From: Rhodocyclaceae bacterium
GTDB lineage: Bacteria > Pseudomonadota > Gammaproteobacteria > Burkholderiales > Rhodocyclaceae
DNA: 64,000 nucleotides
NCBI GenBank assembly: GCA_030824275.1
Contig: JAVBXY010000008.1
Location: 124,001 to 188,000, forward strand
Direction of reading: 5' to 3'
In this document: positions 48,433 to 58,639 of the stretch, one piece after another
Layout of the letters: the number at the start of each line of letters is the position of its first letter
Position numbering within the stretch: position 1 is the first letter of the stretch
Position numbers and translations under genes: made by a program
The notes under the pieces: model-generated
Told to the model about the DNA's origin: nothing
Seen by the model: the letters and a program-made list of their open reading frames with translations, nothing else
Databases searched by the model: none

Positions 48433-49386
48433 TTAGTTGACAATGGAATCGTTGCCGTCGGCCATCAGGGCGGCTTCCTGGCGTTGCAGGAATTCCTGCA
48501 TGCTGTCGATGCCGCGCAGTGAAAGGATGGTGGCGCGCACGGCGGCTTCGAGCAGCACGGCCAGGTTGCGACCGGCAGCGACGGGAATGGTGACGCGACG
48601 GATGGGCACGCCGAGGATGGTTTCATTGACCGCGTCAAGAGGCAGACGCGCGGCTTCGGGGACGCCGGGGATCGGCTTTTGCAGATGCACGATCAGTTTC
48701 AGGCGCATCTTGCGCCGGCAGGCGGTTTCGCCGAAGACGGTGCGGATGTTGAGCAGGCCGAGGCCGCGTACCTCGAGGAAGTCCTTGAGCAGCTCCGGGC
48801 AGCGACCTTCCAGGGTGTCGGGGCCGATGCGGGAAACTTCGACCACGTCGTCGGCCACCAGGCCGTGGCCACGGGAAATCAGTTCCAGACCCAGCTCGCT
48901 CTTGCCGACGCCGGAATCGCCGGTGATCAGCACGCCCATGCCGAGGACGTCCATGAAGACACCGTGCAGGGTCACCGTTTCAGCCATCTGTCGCGACAGG
49001 AAGTGGCGCAGCGTATCGATGATGAAGGCTGAGGAAAGGGGCGTCTGCAACAGCGGTGTGTCGGAGGCTTCGCAGCCCTCGCGGATGGCGTCGGAGATTT
49101 CGCAACCATCGGCGACGATCAATGCCGGCGGCCGGGCATTGTAGATTTCCTGCATGTGGTGCACGACCTTTTCCGCCGTTTGTCGCGCGGACCAGGACAG
49201 CTCGGGCGCGCCGATGACTTGCAGGCGTTCGGGATGCATCAGGTTCAGATGCCCCACCAGGTCGGCGGGAGAAACCACGTCCTCGTTGGTGCTGATGGCA
49301 CGCGTCATGGTGCCGCTGACCCACGAGAGCTGGAGGCGCTCGCGGTTCTTTTCAAACAGCTGGGAGACGATCAGCTGGCGTGCCAA
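48433..49386 (-). CDS. hprK: HPr kinase/phosphorylase
   Basis: A 317-residue enzyme. The P-loop is GDSGVGKSELGLEL, with the HprK signature RGLGLLNIRTVFG. It phosphorylates and dephosphorylates a Ser of HPr, part of the nitrogen PTS in betaproteobacteria that links carbon and nitrogen state. The start is TTG, overlapping the ptsN stop by 16 bases. The family N-terminus SQLFEKNRERLQLSWVSG supports this start. Confidence 0.95.
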   Translation of the reverse strand: MARQLIVSQLFEKNRERLQLSWVSGTMTRAISTNEDVVSPADLVGHLNLMHPERLQVIGAPELSWSARQTAEKVVHHMQEIYNARPPALIVADGCEISDAIREGCEASDTPLLQTPLSSAFIIDTLRHFLSRQMAETVTLHGVFMDVLGMGVLITGDSGVGKSELGLELISRGHGLVADDVVEVSRIGPDTLEGRCPELLKDFLEVRGLGLLNIRTVFGETACRRKMRLKLIVHLQKPIPGVPEAARLPLDAVNETILGVPIRRVTIPVAAGRNLAVLLEAAVRATILSLRGIDSMQEFLQRQEAALMADGNDSIVN

Positions 49387-49829
49387 TTGGCGAAGAGACC
49401 ATGGAGCGCCGTGGCGTCGGGCGCGGCTGAAAGCTGCTCGCGGAAGCTACGGTCGGAAAACATTTGTGCCAGCTCGGACAGCAACTGGAGGTGTTGTTCG
49501 TTGGCGGCCTCGGGGACCAGCAGGACGAAAATCAGGCTGACGGGCTGGCCGTCCGGGGCGTCGAACTGGACCGGTGTTTCGAGACGAACAAAGGCGCCCA
49601 GCGGCGCTTTCAGGCCCTTGATGCGACCATGGGGAATGGCGATGGACTGGCCCAGCGCAGTAGAGCCCAGCTTCTCGCGGGCGAACAAGGCGTCGTAAAC
49701 GGTGCTGCGGGCAAGGCCGTAACGGTTCTCGAAAAGAAGGCCGGTCTGTTCAAAGACTCGCTTCTTGCTGCTGGCATCGAGATTGGCCACCACGTTGTCG
49801 AGTGGCAGCAGGGCGGCGATCTGATTCAT
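49371..49829 (-). CDS. ptsN: Nitrogen-PTS EIIA component PtsN
   Basis: A 152-residue EIIA-Ntr protein. The phosphorylated His is in SIAIPHGRI; the stretch LIFVLLVPEAANEQHLQLLSELA is typical. It receives phosphate via NPr and regulates potassium uptake, nitrogen and stress functions. The gene follows hpf and rpoN, the standard order. Confidence 0.95.
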   Translation of the reverse strand: MNQIAALLPLDNVVANLDASSKKRVFEQTGLLFENRYGLARSTVYDALFAREKLGSTALGQSIAIPHGRIKGLKAPLGAFVRLETPVQFDAPDGQPVSLIFVLLVPEAANEQHLQLLSELAQMFSDRSFREQLSAAPDATALHGLFANWHAS

Positions 49830-49907
49830 GTGGGAACGATCCAGCGAGAGGGGCAACCTGGGCGGCGCGCAGTATAACGCGCCGCCCCGATGGCTGTCGG
49901 CATCGTG

Positions 49908-50222
49908 TTATTCGATGGCCTGACGCTTGTCGTGGGCGTGATCGGAAATCTTTTCCTTGTGCTTGACCACCTGGCGGTCGAGCTTGTCCACCAGCAGGTC
50001 GATGGCGGCATAGAGGTCGGCGTCGGTGGCGTCAGCGAAGATGTCCTTGCCTTTCACGTGCAGCGTGATTTCGGCTTTCTGCTGCAATTTCTCAACGGAC
50101 AGAATGACGTGCGTGCTGGTCACCTGGTCGAAATGACGGATGACGCGATCCAGCTTGTTGGTGACGTATTCGCGAATGGCCGGCGTGACTTCGACGTGAT
50201 GTCCGGTGATGTTGAGATTCAT
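49908..50222 (-). CDS. hpf: Ribosome hibernation promoting factor (short form)
   Basis: A 104-residue protein of the short HPF type. It starts MNLNITGHHVEVTPAIREYV and has YAAIDLLVDKLDRQVVKHKEK. It binds the 30S subunit in stationary phase and promotes 70S dimers. It lies between rpoN and ptsN, as in most proteobacteria. Confidence 0.95.
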   Translation of the reverse strand: MNLNITGHHVEVTPAIREYVTNKLDRVIRHFDQVTSTHVILSVEKLQQKAEITLHVKGKDIFADATDADLYAAIDLLVDKLDRQVVKHKEKISDHAHDKRQAIE

Positions 50223-50247
50223 GATGTCTCCTTTTTACAGAGGTTTC

Positions 50248-51744
50248 TCAGAGGGTCTTTCTGAGGTTGACCGGCGGGATGTTGAGCAATTCGCGGTACT
50301 TCGCAACCGTGCGACGTGCCACGACGATGCCCTGCTCGCCGAGGATTTCCGCGAGACGGGCATCCGAGAGCGGCTTTTTGCCGTCCTCGGCACTGACCAA
50401 TTGCTTGATCAGTGCCCGGATCGCGGTGGAGGAAGCCGCGCCGCCGGTATCGGTGGCGACGTGACTGCCGAAAAAATATTTGAGTTCGTAGACGCCGCGC
50501 GGACTGGCCAGATATTTCTGGGTAGTGACGCGGGAAATCGTCGATTCGTGGAGATTCACCGTCTCGGCGATCTCGCGCAGGGTCAGTGGGCGCATGGCGA
50601 CTTCGCCGTGGTCGAAGAAGGCGCGCTGGCGATCGACGATGGCCTGGGAGACGCGCAGGATGGTGTCGAAGCGCTGCTGCACGTTCTTGATCAGCCACTT
50701 GGCTTCCTGCAACTGGCTGGCGAGTCCGGCGTTCGCGCCATTGCCGCTGCGGTGCCGCTGGAGAATGTCGGCGTACATGCGGTTGATGCGCAGGCGTGGC
50801 ATGGCGTCGTTGTTGAGACTGACGATCCATTGGCCGCGCAGTTTGCGCACCGTTACGTCCGGAGTCACGTAGCGGGTGTCGATGGGCGCGTACTGGGCAC
50901 CGGGACGGGGGTTGAGTGAACGGATCAGGGTTTGCGCATCGCGCAGTTCGTCGTCGTTGCACGCCAGCGACTTCTTGATGCGGGCGAAATCGCGGCCAGC
51001 CAAGTGGTCTAGGTGACCGTCGACGATGAGCAGGGCGAGGTTGCGTTCGGCCGACGGTGCCTGACCTTGCAGTTGCAGCGCCAGGCATTCGCGCGGGTTG
51101 CGCGCACCGATGCCGGGCGGGTCGAGATTCTGGAGGTGGCGCAGGGCAATGCCCAGTTCTTCGAGCAGGGCTTCGCGGAGTTCCGCGTTGGCTTCGCCAT
51201 CCTCAACATTTTCGCCACCGTCGGCAGCGTAGTCCGACACGAGCAGGTCGAGGAGTTCTTCCAGCGACTGGGTCAGGTAGCCGTCGTCGTCGAGGGCCTC
51301 GACCAGAAAGCCGACCAGCGCCCGGTCCCGGTCCGGCAACTGGGTCATCGCCAATTGGGTGCCGAGGTGCTCGCGCAGAGAGGTGGAGGCGGCCTGGATT
51401 TCGCCGCTGTCGCCATCGTCGTCGTTGGGGTCGCGGGTGCTGCCGCCGCTGGAGAACTCGGTGCCCCAGCTTTCCTCTTCGCTGCTGCGGGGCGCGTCGT
51501 AACGCTCCTCGCTGTCGGTGGCGGCGGGCGTCTCCTCGACCTTCTGCGGTGTCTGGGTGTCGACGCTGCGTGTGTAGGAAGTGTCTTCCGGCTCGTCGCG
51601 TTCGAGCAGCGGATTTTCCTGCAAGGCCTGCTCGATCTCGGCGTTCAGCTCCAGCGTCGACAATTGCAGCAGCCGGATCGACTGTTGCAATTGGGGCGTC
51701 AGGGCCAGGTGTTGCGAGAGCTTGAGCTGAAGCGCCTGTTTCAT
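50248..51744 (-). CDS. rpoN: RNA polymerase sigma-54 factor
   Basis: A 498-residue sigma factor. The N-terminal Gln-rich activator-contact region reads KLSQHLALTPQLQQSIRLLQL; an acidic region II follows, then the core-binding domain, the HTH and at the C-terminus the RpoN box ARRTVAKYRE. It directs nitrogen, pilus and flagellar promoters that need ATP-driven activators. The ATG overlaps the lptB stop; a GTG one codon upstream is also possible. Confidence 0.96.
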   Translation of the reverse strand: MKQALQLKLSQHLALTPQLQQSIRLLQLSTLELNAEIEQALQENPLLERDEPEDTSYTRSVDTQTPQKVEETPAATDSEERYDAPRSSEEESWGTEFSSGGSTRDPNDDDGDSGEIQAASTSLREHLGTQLAMTQLPDRDRALVGFLVEALDDDGYLTQSLEELLDLLVSDYAADGGENVEDGEANAELREALLEELGIALRHLQNLDPPGIGARNPRECLALQLQGQAPSAERNLALLIVDGHLDHLAGRDFARIKKSLACNDDELRDAQTLIRSLNPRPGAQYAPIDTRYVTPDVTVRKLRGQWIVSLNNDAMPRLRINRMYADILQRHRSGNGANAGLASQLQEAKWLIKNVQQRFDTILRVSQAIVDRQRAFFDHGEVAMRPLTLREIAETVNLHESTISRVTTQKYLASPRGVYELKYFFGSHVATDTGGAASSTAIRALIKQLVSAEDGKKPLSDARLAEILGEQGIVVARRTVAKYRELLNIPPVNLRKTL

Positions 51745-52478
51745 CACATTCGGAAGTGCTCGCCGAGATAGACCCGACGCACACTTTCATTATCAATGAT
51801 CTCGGCCGGATGTCCAGCGGCCAACACTTCGCCAGCGTTGATGATGGTGGCGCGGTCGCAGATGCCCAGCGTCTCGCGCACGTTGTGGTCGGTGATCAGC
51901 ACGCCGATGCCGCGCTCTTTGAGGAAGCGGATGATCTTCTGGATGTCGATCACGGCAATCGGGTCCACACCGGCGAAGGGTTCATCGAGCAGGATGAAAC
52001 GCGGGCTGGTGGCCAGGGCGCGGGCGATTTCGACTCGGCGACGTTCACCGCCGGAGAGCGACACGGCGAGGCTCTTGTGGATGTGGGTGATGTGCAGCTC
52101 TTCGAGCAGGGTTTCCAGCCGGTCTTCGATGGCGGGCTCGTCCAGGCCTTGCAGTTCCAGTACGGCGCGGATGTTTTCGCTCACCGTCAGCTTGCGGAAA
52201 ACCGAGTTTTCCTGCGGCAGATAGGACAGACCGAGCCGCGCGCGCTGGTGGATGGGCATGTGGGTCAGGCGCTGGCTTTCGCTGCCATCTTCGATGCGGA
52301 TCTCGCCACCGTCGGCGGCAACGAGGCCGACGATCATGTAGAAACAGGTGGTCTTGCCGGCGCCGTTGGGACCAAGCAGACCGACCACCTCGCCGGCACC
52401 GACCTCGAAGGAGACGTCGGTAACGACGGTGCGCGCCTTGTATTTCTTGCGCAGGTTGTGGGCGGATAGCTTGCTCAT
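51744..52478 (-). CDS. lptB: Lipopolysaccharide export ATPase LptB
   Basis: A 244-residue ABC ATPase: Walker [17 protein letters not shown], signature [15 protein letters not shown], Walker [17 protein letters not shown]. This wording is that of LptB, which drives LPS transport through LptFG. The ATG overlaps recX (ATGA). No lptC or lptA gene is in view; recX precedes it instead. Confidence 0.95.
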   Translation of the reverse strand: MSKLSAHNLRKKYKARTVVTDVSFEVGAGEVVGLLGPNGAGKTTCFYMIVGLVAADGGEIRIEDGSESQRLTHMPIHQRARLGLSYLPQENSVFRKLTVSENIRAVLELQGLDEPAIEDRLETLLEELHITHIHKSLAVSLSGGERRRVEIARALATSPRFILLDEPFAGVDPIAVIDIQKIIRFLKERGIGVLITDHNVRETLGICDRATIINAGEVLAAGHPAEIIDNESVRRVYLGEHFRM

Positions 52479-52957
52479 GCGTTCGCGTCGTCCGCGTCTT
52501 CCATCGGGTTCTTCAGCAGACGGCGGATCACGGCGGAAGAGAAGCCCCTGCCCTGGAGGAAACGGGCCTGCCGTGCCCACTCCTTGGCATCAGGCGGCGC
52601 CTCTGCGAATTTCTTGCCCCAGACGACGCGGGCCTGTTCCAGTTCGTCCGGCAAGTCGGCGCCGGACAACTGCGTCTCCACCAGTTCGGTGGCGACGCCC
52701 TTGGTCCGCAGCGTCTGACGCAGACGCGCCGGGCCGAGACGCTGGGCATGGCTGCGCAGGTAGCTTTCGGCGAAACGGGCGTCCGATTGCAGGCCGCTGG
52801 TCTGGAGTTCGTTGATCACGGTCTCGATGTCATCGGGGTTTCCATGGGCGGCGAGCTTGCGCGCGAGTTCGATGCGGGTGTGCTCGCGCCGGGCGAGAAG
52901 GCCGACTGCGCGCATGCGCAGTTCCCTCAGGGTCGCCCGGCTGCCCGGTTCATTCAC
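52475..52957 (-). CDS. recX: RecA regulator RecX
   Basis: A 160-residue helical-repeat protein. The start [28 protein letters not shown] and the middle [15 protein letters not shown] match RecX, which limits RecA filament growth. The GTG start overlaps the recA stop by 4 bases, so it is translated with recA. It shares the operon with lptB downstream. Confidence 0.93.
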   Translation of the reverse strand: MNEPGSRATLRELRMRAVGLLARREHTRIELARKLAAHGNPDDIETVINELQTSGLQSDARFAESYLRSHAQRLGPARLRQTLRTKGVATELVETQLSGADLPDELEQARVVWGKKFAEAPPDAKEWARQARFLQGRGFSSAVIRRLLKNPMEDADDANA

Positions 52958-53973
52958 TCGGCAGCAGCAGCCGGACTCAGCGCGGCGACGCCAACGGCTT
53001 CGCGCACTTTGTTCTCGATTTCATAGGCGATTTCGGGATGCTCGCGCAGGAACTCGCGGGCGTTGTCCTTGCCCTGGCCGATCTTCTCGCCCTTGTAGGC
53101 ATACCAGGCGCCGGACTTCTCGACGATCTTTTGCTCGACGCCGAGTTCGACCACTTCGCCCTGGCGGGAAATGCCTTCGCCATACAGGATGTCGAAGTGG
53201 GCTTCGCGGAATGGCGGCGCCACCTTGTTCTTGACGACCTTGACCTTGGTTTCGTTGCCGATCACCTCGTCGCCCTTCTTGATCGCGCCGGTGCGGCGGA
53301 TGTCCATGCGCACCGAGGCGTAGAACTTCAGCGCGTTGCCGCCGGTGGTGGTTTCCGGGCTGCCGAACATGACGCCGATCTTCATGCGGATCTGGTTGAT
53401 GAAGATGACTAGGGTGTTGGTGCGCTTGATGTTGGAGGTCAGCTTGCGCAGGGCTTGCGACATCAGGCGGGCTTGCAGGCCGGGCAACTGATCGCCCATC
53501 TCGCCTTCGATTTCGGCCTTGGGCGTCAGTGCGGCGACCGAGTCGATGACGATCAGATCGACACCGCCGGAACGCACCAGCATGTCGGTGATTTCGAGGC
53601 CTTGTTCGCCGGTGTCGGGCTGCGAAATCAGCAGGTCGGGGACATTCACGCCCAGCTTGGCGGCATAGCCCGGATCGAGAGCGTTTTCCGCGTCGATGTA
53701 GGCGGCGACACCGCCGGCCTTCTGGATCTCGGCGACGACGTGCAGACACAGGGTAGTCTTGCCTGAGGATTCCGGGCCGTAGATTTCGACCACCCGGCCA
53801 CGCGGCAGGCCGCCTATGCCCAAGGCAATATCCAGGCCGAGGGAACCGGTGGACACGGTCTGGATGTCGTCGGTGGCGAGGCCCTCGCCCATCTTCATGA
53901 TGGAGCCCTTGCCGAACTGCTTTTCGATCTGGGCCAGCGCGGCTTGCAGCGCCTTGGTCTTGTTGTCGTCCAT
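52954..53973 (-). CDS. recA: Recombinase RecA
   Basis: A 339-residue RecA. Walker A is GPESSGKTT, and [22 protein letters not shown] covers the L2 region; the start [28 protein letters not shown] is standard. It drives homologous recombination and LexA cleavage. A good ribosome site (AGGAAGG) precedes the ATG. No SOS box of the CTGT-N8-ACAG type is seen in the short gap to pncC. Confidence 0.97.
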   Translation of the reverse strand: MDDNKTKALQAALAQIEKQFGKGSIMKMGEGLATDDIQTVSTGSLGLDIALGIGGLPRGRVVEIYGPESSGKTTLCLHVVAEIQKAGGVAAYIDAENALDPGYAAKLGVNVPDLLISQPDTGEQGLEITDMLVRSGGVDLIVIDSVAALTPKAEIEGEMGDQLPGLQARLMSQALRKLTSNIKRTNTLVIFINQIRMKIGVMFGSPETTTGGNALKFYASVRMDIRRTGAIKKGDEVIGNETKVKVVKNKVAPPFREAHFDILYGEGISRQGEVVELGVEQKIVEKSGAWYAYKGEKIGQGKDNAREFLREHPEIAYEIENKVREAVGVAALSPAAAAE

Positions 53974-54000
53974 GGTCTTCCTTCCTGAGTGTTGTTCGGA

Positions 54001-54516
54001 TTATGGCATGCTTCTTGCGCTACATGCGAGCTTAAGCAAGCCTTTGAGTGCATGAAGCGTTGCCTGACGGCGGATGCTTTCCCGGTCACCGTCGAAGTGC
54101 TGGCGGTCGGTTTCCGGCGCGACATCTTTCATGCACCAGGCGAAGCATACGGTGCCCACTGGCTTACCTGGTGAGCCACCCGTCGGTCCTGCGATGCCAG
54201 TAATTGCCAAAGAAATCAGTGCGTTGGAGTTTTTCAGCGCGCCGACGGCCATTTCGGCGGCGGTTTCCAGGCTCACGGCCCCGTGTTTTTCCAGGGTTTC
54301 GGGGCGCACCCCCAACATTTCCACCTTGGCGTCGTTGGCGTAGGTGACGAAACCGCGCTCGAACCAGGCCGAGCTGCCGGCCGTGTGGGTGATCACCTGA
54401 GCCGCCCAGCCGCCGGTGCAGGATTCGGCGGTGGCGATCAAAAGTCGGCGCTGGTCGGGTCTGCCCAATGCGGCCGATCCCAGTTCGGCGGATAAGGCGA
54501 CGAAGTCCGCGTCCAT
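54001..54516 (-). CDS. pncC: Nicotinamide-nucleotide amidase (CinA C-terminal domain)
   Basis: A 171-residue protein equal to the CinA C-terminal domain. Marks are LLIATAESCTGGWAAQVIT, the loop GSSAWFERGFVTYAN and ITGIAGPTGGSPGKPVGTVCFAW. It deamidates NMN to nicotinic acid mononucleotide in pyridine salvage. The order pncC-recA is common. The ATG overlaps the pgpA stop. The first 15 bases of the dispersed repeat are found near the start. Confidence 0.92.
   Translation of the reverse strand: MDADFVALSAELGSAALGRPDQRRLLIATAESCTGGWAAQVITHTAGSSAWFERGFVTYANDAKVEMLGVRPETLEKHGAVSLETAAEMAVGALKNSNALISLAITGIAGPTGGSPGKPVGTVCFAWCMKDVAPETDRQHFDGDRESIRRQATLHALKGLLKLACSARSMP
54440..54454 (+). repeat. Dispersed repeat, first half only (inside pncC)
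   Basis: AAAAGTCGGCGCTGG matches the first 15 consensus bases exactly, but the following ten bases do not carry the second block. Confidence 0.6.
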
Positions 54517-55013
54517 CAAAACGGCAGGAAGGCCTTGAACAGCGCGATGGTCAGCACCGTATAGCCGGCGGCGATGACGTCGTCCATCATGACGCCGAAG
54601 CCGTTCTTCACTTTCGTGTCGAAGTATTTCGCCGGCTGCGGTTTGACGATGTCGTAGAAGCGGAACCAGAGGAAGGCGCCAAGTTGCCAGATGATTTCCT
54701 GCGGCACCATCATCAGCACGGCCCAGAAGGGCACGATCTCGTCCCAGACGATGGCGCCGTGATCCACCACGCCGAGCGCCCGGCCGGTGATCTGGCAGGC
54801 GGCGACGCCGACGGCGAAGGCCAGCAGCAGGAAGACGGCGAAGCCGATGTCCTCGGGCATGTACATGCGCAGCAGTGGGTAGGTGACCCAGGCGAAGGCG
54901 GTGCCGACGGTGCCGGGGGCAAAGCTCGACAGGCCGCTGCCCATGCCGCAGGCAATGAAGTGGGCCGGGTGATGGACTAGGAACTTGAGGGGAGGCGGAG
55001 GTAGTTTGGCCAT
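54516..55013 (-). CDS. pgpA: Phosphatidylglycerophosphatase A
   Basis: A 165-residue membrane enzyme with about four helices. Marks are FIACGMGSGLSSFAPGTVGT and, in the C-terminal half, DDVIAAGYTVLTIALF. It removes phosphate from phosphatidylglycerophosphate. It follows thiL in the typical order nusB-thiL-pgpA-pncC. Confidence 0.93.
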   Translation of the reverse strand: MAKLPPPPLKFLVHHPAHFIACGMGSGLSSFAPGTVGTAFAWVTYPLLRMYMPEDIGFAVFLLLAFAVGVAACQITGRALGVVDHGAIVWDEIVPFWAVLMMVPQEIIWQLGAFLWFRFYDIVKPQPAKYFDTKVKNGFGVMMDDVIAAGYTVLTIALFKAFLPF

Positions 55014-55027
55014 GGCCAGATGGTCAC

Positions 55028-55957
55028 TCAGTGGTCAAAGTGGTCGTAGCCGCGACGGGCGGGCGTGATGTCTTTGCCGGCATCGTCGCACAGGATCAGA
55101 CCGCTCGCCACGATCTCGCCGATGCGCGTGAGGGGCAGGCCGAGTGGGTGGCCGAGGGTGGTGATGTCAGCGTCGCGATTGGCGGGTGCGGTGAAGACCA
55201 GTTCGTAATCGTCGCCGCCAGCGAGCAGGGCGTCGCGCTCCATGCCCGGCGGCGGCAGATTGGGGATGTGCAGGCGGGCGCCACATTGCGAGCGTTTGAG
55301 GATGTGGCCGAGGTCGGCCAGCAGGCCGTCGGAGACGTCGATGGCGGCGCTGGCGAGGCCGCGCAGGGCGAGACCGAGGGCGACGCGGGGCTGGGGACGG
55401 TGCAGGGCGGCGAGGCAGTCGCTTAGCCGGGGTTCGCTGAGGGCGATCTTCCCTTGCAGGTGGGCCAGCCCAAGCGCAGCGCGGCCCGGCGTACCGGACA
55501 CCCAAACGGAATCGCCAAGCTTCGCGCCGTCGCGGCGCAGGGCCTGTCCGGCGGGCACTTCGCCGAGGATGGTGACGGAAAAGGCGCGCGGCCCTCGTGT
55601 CGTGTCGCCACCGACGAGATCGACACCGTGGGCATCGGCACAGGCGAAGAAGCCTTTGGCGAAAGCCTCCACCCACGCAAAAGTCGGCTCTGGTAGCACG
55701 GCGCCCAGCGTCGCCCAGCGCGGCGTCGCGCCCATGGCGGCCATGTCGGAGAGGTTCACCGCCAGCGTCTTCCAGCCCAAGTCTTCCGGGTCTGTGTCGG
55801 CGAGGAAGTGGATGCCTTCCACCAGCATGTCGGTGGACACGGCCAATTCATGACCGGCTGAAGGCCGGATCAGGGCGGCATCGTCGCCGACGCCGAGCAG
55901 GGTGTTTTTGGTGGCCCGGGTGAAGCAGCGGGCGATCAGGTCGAATTCCGGGGACAC
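55028..55957 (-). CDS. thiL: Thiamine-monophosphate kinase
   Basis: A 309-residue kinase making thiamine diphosphate. The start reads SPEFDLIARCFTRA, then GVGDDAALI, VSTDMLVEGIHF, NLSDMAAMGATPRWA and GGDTTRGP, all part of the ATP and Mg binding set. The GTG at 55957 matches the family start. Residues 86-93 read AVLPEPTF from a repeat copy, where related ThiL proteins have a similar length LPE segment. Confidence 0.94.
   Translation of the reverse strand: MSPEFDLIARCFTRATKNTLLGVGDDAALIRPSAGHELAVSTDMLVEGIHFLADTDPEDLGWKTLAVNLSDMAAMGATPRWATLGAVLPEPTFAWVEAFAKGFFACADAHGVDLVGGDTTRGPRAFSVTILGEVPAGQALRRDGAKLGDSVWVSGTPGRAALGLAHLQGKIALSEPRLSDCLAALHRPQPRVALGLALRGLASAAIDVSDGLLADLGHILKRSQCGARLHIPNLPPPGMERDALLAGGDDYELVFTAPANRDADITTLGHPLGLPLTRIGEIVASGLILCDDAGKDITPARRGYDHFDH
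55679..55703 (+). repeat. Dispersed 25-bp repeat, copy 15 (inside thiL)
   Basis: AAAAGTCGGC-TCTGGTAGC-ACGGCG, both blocks perfect. It encodes AVLPEPTF on the minus strand. Confidence 0.94.
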
Positions 55958-55961
55958 GGAA

Positions 55962-56399
55962 TCAGGCCCGCTGGATCTCCGTTGTCCGCAGGTCGGCGGC
56001 CAGCTTGTCAAGCACGCCATTGACGAACTTGTGGCCGTCGGTGCCGCCGTAAGTCTTGGCCAGTTCGATGGCCTCGTTGATGATCACGCGGTAGGGCGTT
56101 TCCAGGTGCAGCTTGAGTTCGCAGGCACCGAGCAACAGGATGCCGCGCTCGATGGGCGAGACTTCCTCCCAGACGCGGTCAATGTGCGGCGCGATGTCGG
56201 CACGCAGTTCCTCGGCGTGCTTCAGGGCCTCGGCCAGCAGCATTTTGTAGAGCTTGGTGTCGATCTTGTCGAAACCGGCCACACCTTCGGCCTGGACCTG
56301 GATCGCGGCTTCGTCCTGGCCGCCGACCATGTGCTGGTACAGCCCCTGGACGACGAACTCGCGGGCGCGACGACGCGGTGATTTGTTCGGCGGGTTCAC
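55962..56399 (-). CDS. nusB: Transcription antitermination factor NusB
   Basis: A 145-residue helical protein. The start [20 protein letters not shown] and the end [22 protein letters not shown] are standard. With NusE it binds the boxA RNA and helps rRNA transcription. The GTG start overlaps the ribH stop; the longer open frame is in a shadow of ribH. Confidence 0.95.
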   Translation of the reverse strand: MNPPNKSPRRRAREFVVQGLYQHMVGGQDEAAIQVQAEGVAGFDKIDTKLYKMLLAEALKHAEELRADIAPHIDRVWEEVSPIERGILLLGACELKLHLETPYRVIINEAIELAKTYGGTDGHKFVNGVLDKLAADLRTTEIQRA

Positions 56400-56854
56400 T
56401 TCACCGCCTTGAGCAGATTCGCCATTTCGATGGCGGCCTGAGCAGCTTCGCCACCTTTTTGCACCATGCGCACTTCGGCCTGATCGTCGTTCTCGGTGGT
56501 CAGCACCGCATTGGCGATGGGCACGCCGGTGTTGAGCTGCACGTCGGTGATGCCACGCGCGGATTCGTTGGAGACGATTTCGAAGTGATAGGTCTCGCCA
56601 CGGATCACGGCGCCGAGGGCGACGAGGGCGTCGAACTTGCCGCTCTGCGCCATGGCTTGCAGCGTCAGCGGTAGCTCCAGCGCGCCGGGCACGGTGGCGT
56701 AGGTTACGTCGGCATCGGCGACGCCGAGGCGGGCGAGTTCCGTCAGGCAGCCGGAACGCAGGCCGTCGCCGACCTTCTCGTTGAAGCGGCTCTGAACGAT
56801 GCCGATGCGCAGGCCCTTGCCGGCCAGATTGGGTTCGAGTTCGCGAATGCTCAT
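56396..56854 (-). CDS. ribH: 6,7-dimethyl-8-ribityllumazine synthase
   Basis: A 152-residue enzyme condensing the ribityl pyrimidine with dihydroxybutanone phosphate. [15 protein letters not shown] is the N-terminal motif and [17 protein letters not shown] the active-site block with the catalytic His. It is part of ribE-ribBA-ribH; its ATG overlaps ribBA. Confidence 0.96.
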   Translation of the reverse strand: MSIRELEPNLAGKGLRIGIVQSRFNEKVGDGLRSGCLTELARLGVADADVTYATVPGALELPLTLQAMAQSGKFDALVALGAVIRGETYHFEIVSNESARGITDVQLNTGVPIANAVLTTENDDQAEVRMVQKGGEAAQAAIEMANLLKAVK

Positions 56855-57948
56855 GACTTGTCCATTTCAAAATAGCCGGTGACTTCGAGGCCGAAGCCGG
56901 CCATGCTGGGCATCTTGCGGCGGCTGGCCATCAGGCGCATCTTGCCGACGCCGACTTCGCGCAGGATTTGGGCGCCGATGCCGTAGATTCGCGGGTCCCA
57001 CTTCTGTGCCGGGCGCGTCGCGCTGTCGTCCTTTAGCGCCGTCAGCAGGGCGTTGCCGGATTCCGCGCGATGCAACATCACCAGCACCCCACGGCCCTCG
57101 GCAGCGATGGCGGCCAGGGCCGCGTCGACGCTGTAGGTGTGGCGCTGGCTCTTGCGGTCGAGAAAGTCGAGGACGGAGATCGACTCATGCACGCGCACCA
57201 GCGTGTCCTCGTCGGCCTTGATCTCGCCTTTGGACAGAGCCAGGTGTACGTCACCGCTGCTGCGATCCTCGAAGGCGCGCAGGCGGAAGCTGCCTTGGGC
57301 GCAATCCACTTCCTTGTCCGCGACGCACTCGATGAGCTTCTCGTTCTCCGAGCGGTAGTGGATCAGGTCGCGGATGGTGCCGATCTTCAGATTGTGTTCG
57401 GCGGCGAATTCGATCAGGTCCGGCAGACGGGCCATGGTGCCGTCGTCCTTGAGGATTTCGCAGATCACCGAGGCCGGCGTCAGGCCCGCCATCTGGGCCA
57501 GGTCGCAACCGGCTTCGGTATGGCCGGCGCGCACCAGCACGCCGCCGTTCTGTGCCATCAGCGGGAAGATGTGGCCGGGCTGGACGATGTCGGCGGGCTT
57601 GGCGTTCTTGGCTACAGCGGCTTGCACGGTGCGCGAGCGGTCGTGGGCCGAGATACCGGTGGTGACGCCCTCGGCGGCCTCAATGGAGACGGTGAAGGCG
57701 GTGCCGTGGGGCGTCTTGTTGTCGCGCACCATCAGCGGCAGGTCGAGCTGGTGGCAGCGGGCCTCGGTCAGGGTGAGGCAGATCAGACCCCGGCCCCACT
57801 TGGCCATGAAGTTGATGGCTTCGGGGGTGACGTGTTCGGCGGCGAGGACGAGATCGCCCTCGTTCTCGCGGTCTTCCTCGTCCACGAGGATGACCATGCG
57901 GCCGGCGCGGAACTCGGCGACGATTTCGGAAACGGAAGCGATGCTCAT
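56851..57948 (-). CDS. ribBA: Bifunctional DHBP synthase / GTP cyclohydrolase II-like protein
   Basis: A 365-residue fusion. The N-terminal RibB domain has [19 protein letters not shown] and GRGLICLTL, with [13 protein letters not shown]. The C-terminal RibA-like domain (about 205-365) lacks the CxxxxC...C zinc ligands and the usual GTP cyclohydrolase II core: it reads [15 protein letters not shown] in place of the normal RIHSECLTGD. So DHBP synthase is likely active and the RibA half degenerate, as in many proteobacterial RibB-X proteins. Confidence 0.9.
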   Translation of the reverse strand: MSIASVSEIVAEFRAGRMVILVDEEDRENEGDLVLAAEHVTPEAINFMAKWGRGLICLTLTEARCHQLDLPLMVRDNKTPHGTAFTVSIEAAEGVTTGISAHDRSRTVQAAVAKNAKPADIVQPGHIFPLMAQNGGVLVRAGHTEAGCDLAQMAGLTPASVICEILKDDGTMARLPDLIEFAAEHNLKIGTIRDLIHYRSENEKLIECVADKEVDCAQGSFRLRAFEDRSSGDVHLALSKGEIKADEDTLVRVHESISVLDFLDRKSQRHTYSVDAALAAIAAEGRGVLVMLHRAESGNALLTALKDDSATRPAQKWDPRIYGIGAQILREVGVGKMRLMASRRKMPSMAGFGLEVTGYFEMDKS

Positions 57949-57987
57949 GGCGATGGGGAAGTGGCGGCCTGACGAAGGGAGCGCATT

Positions 57988-58584
57988 CTACGCCGCTGCC
58001 TGCATGCGCTCAATGTAGCGGGCGATCAGGTCGATTTCCAGATTCACCGGGCTGCCGGGCTTGAGGTGCTTGAGCGTGGTCACCGCCACGGTGTGCGGGA
58101 TCAGGTTGATGGCGAACTTGCGGCCCTTCACGCTGTTGGTGGTCAGCGACACGCCATTGACGGCGATGGAACCCTTGCGCGCGATGTAGCGGGCCAGCTC
58201 CTTCGGCGCCTTGATCACCAGCGCATGGGATTCGCCGTCCGGCTCGAACTTCACCACTTCGCCGACGCCATCCACATGGCCGGAAACGAGGTGGCCACCA
58301 AGGCGGTCGGCCAGGCGCAGGGCCTTTTCCAGATTCACTTCGCCGGCATTGCTATTGTCATTGAGACCAACGGTGCAGTTCAGCGTCTCTTCCGAGACAT
58401 CCACCTGGTAGCTGGCCTTCTTCTTGGTGATGACGGTCAGGCAGACGCCGTTGTGGGCGATGGAGTCGCCTATGGCGACGTCGGACAGATCGAGAGCCGG
58501 GGCGGTGACGGTGAGGCGCACGCCCTTGGCGAGGGGCTCACGCTTGCTGATGCGACCGACGGCCGCGATGATGCCTGTGAACAT
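57988..58584 (-). CDS. ribE: Riboflavin synthase, alpha chain
   Basis: A 198-residue enzyme with two lumazine-binding repeats. It starts [12 protein letters not shown], the family signature, and has [12 protein letters not shown] in repeat 1 and [14 protein letters not shown] in repeat 2, with [13 protein letters not shown]. It makes riboflavin from two lumazines. It is first in the operon; the leader is too short for an FMN riboswitch. Confidence 0.96.
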   Translation of the reverse strand: MFTGIIAAVGRISKREPLAKGVRLTVTAPALDLSDVAIGDSIAHNGVCLTVITKKKASYQVDVSEETLNCTVGLNDNSNAGEVNLEKALRLADRLGGHLVSGHVDGVGEVVKFEPDGESHALVIKAPKELARYIARKGSIAVNGVSLTTNSVKGRKFAINLIPHTVAVTTLKHLKPGSPVNLEIDLIARYIERMQAAA

Positions 58585-58639
58585 GGAAGGAAACCCTCAA
58601 GCGGAAATACGGGAGGGGTCGATGCTATCACTTCACTTG

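Noticed and set aside
52651..52675. GCAAGTCGGCGCCGG in recX
   Set aside because: The first two bases and the whole second block differ. Counted as background.
53974..54000. SOS box before recA
   Set aside because: No CTGT-N8-ACAG palindrome is visible in the gap or in the end of pncC.
56950..56975. GCCGACTTCGCG in ribBA
   Set aside because: The T run and the second block are absent; explained by the protein sequence EVGVG.
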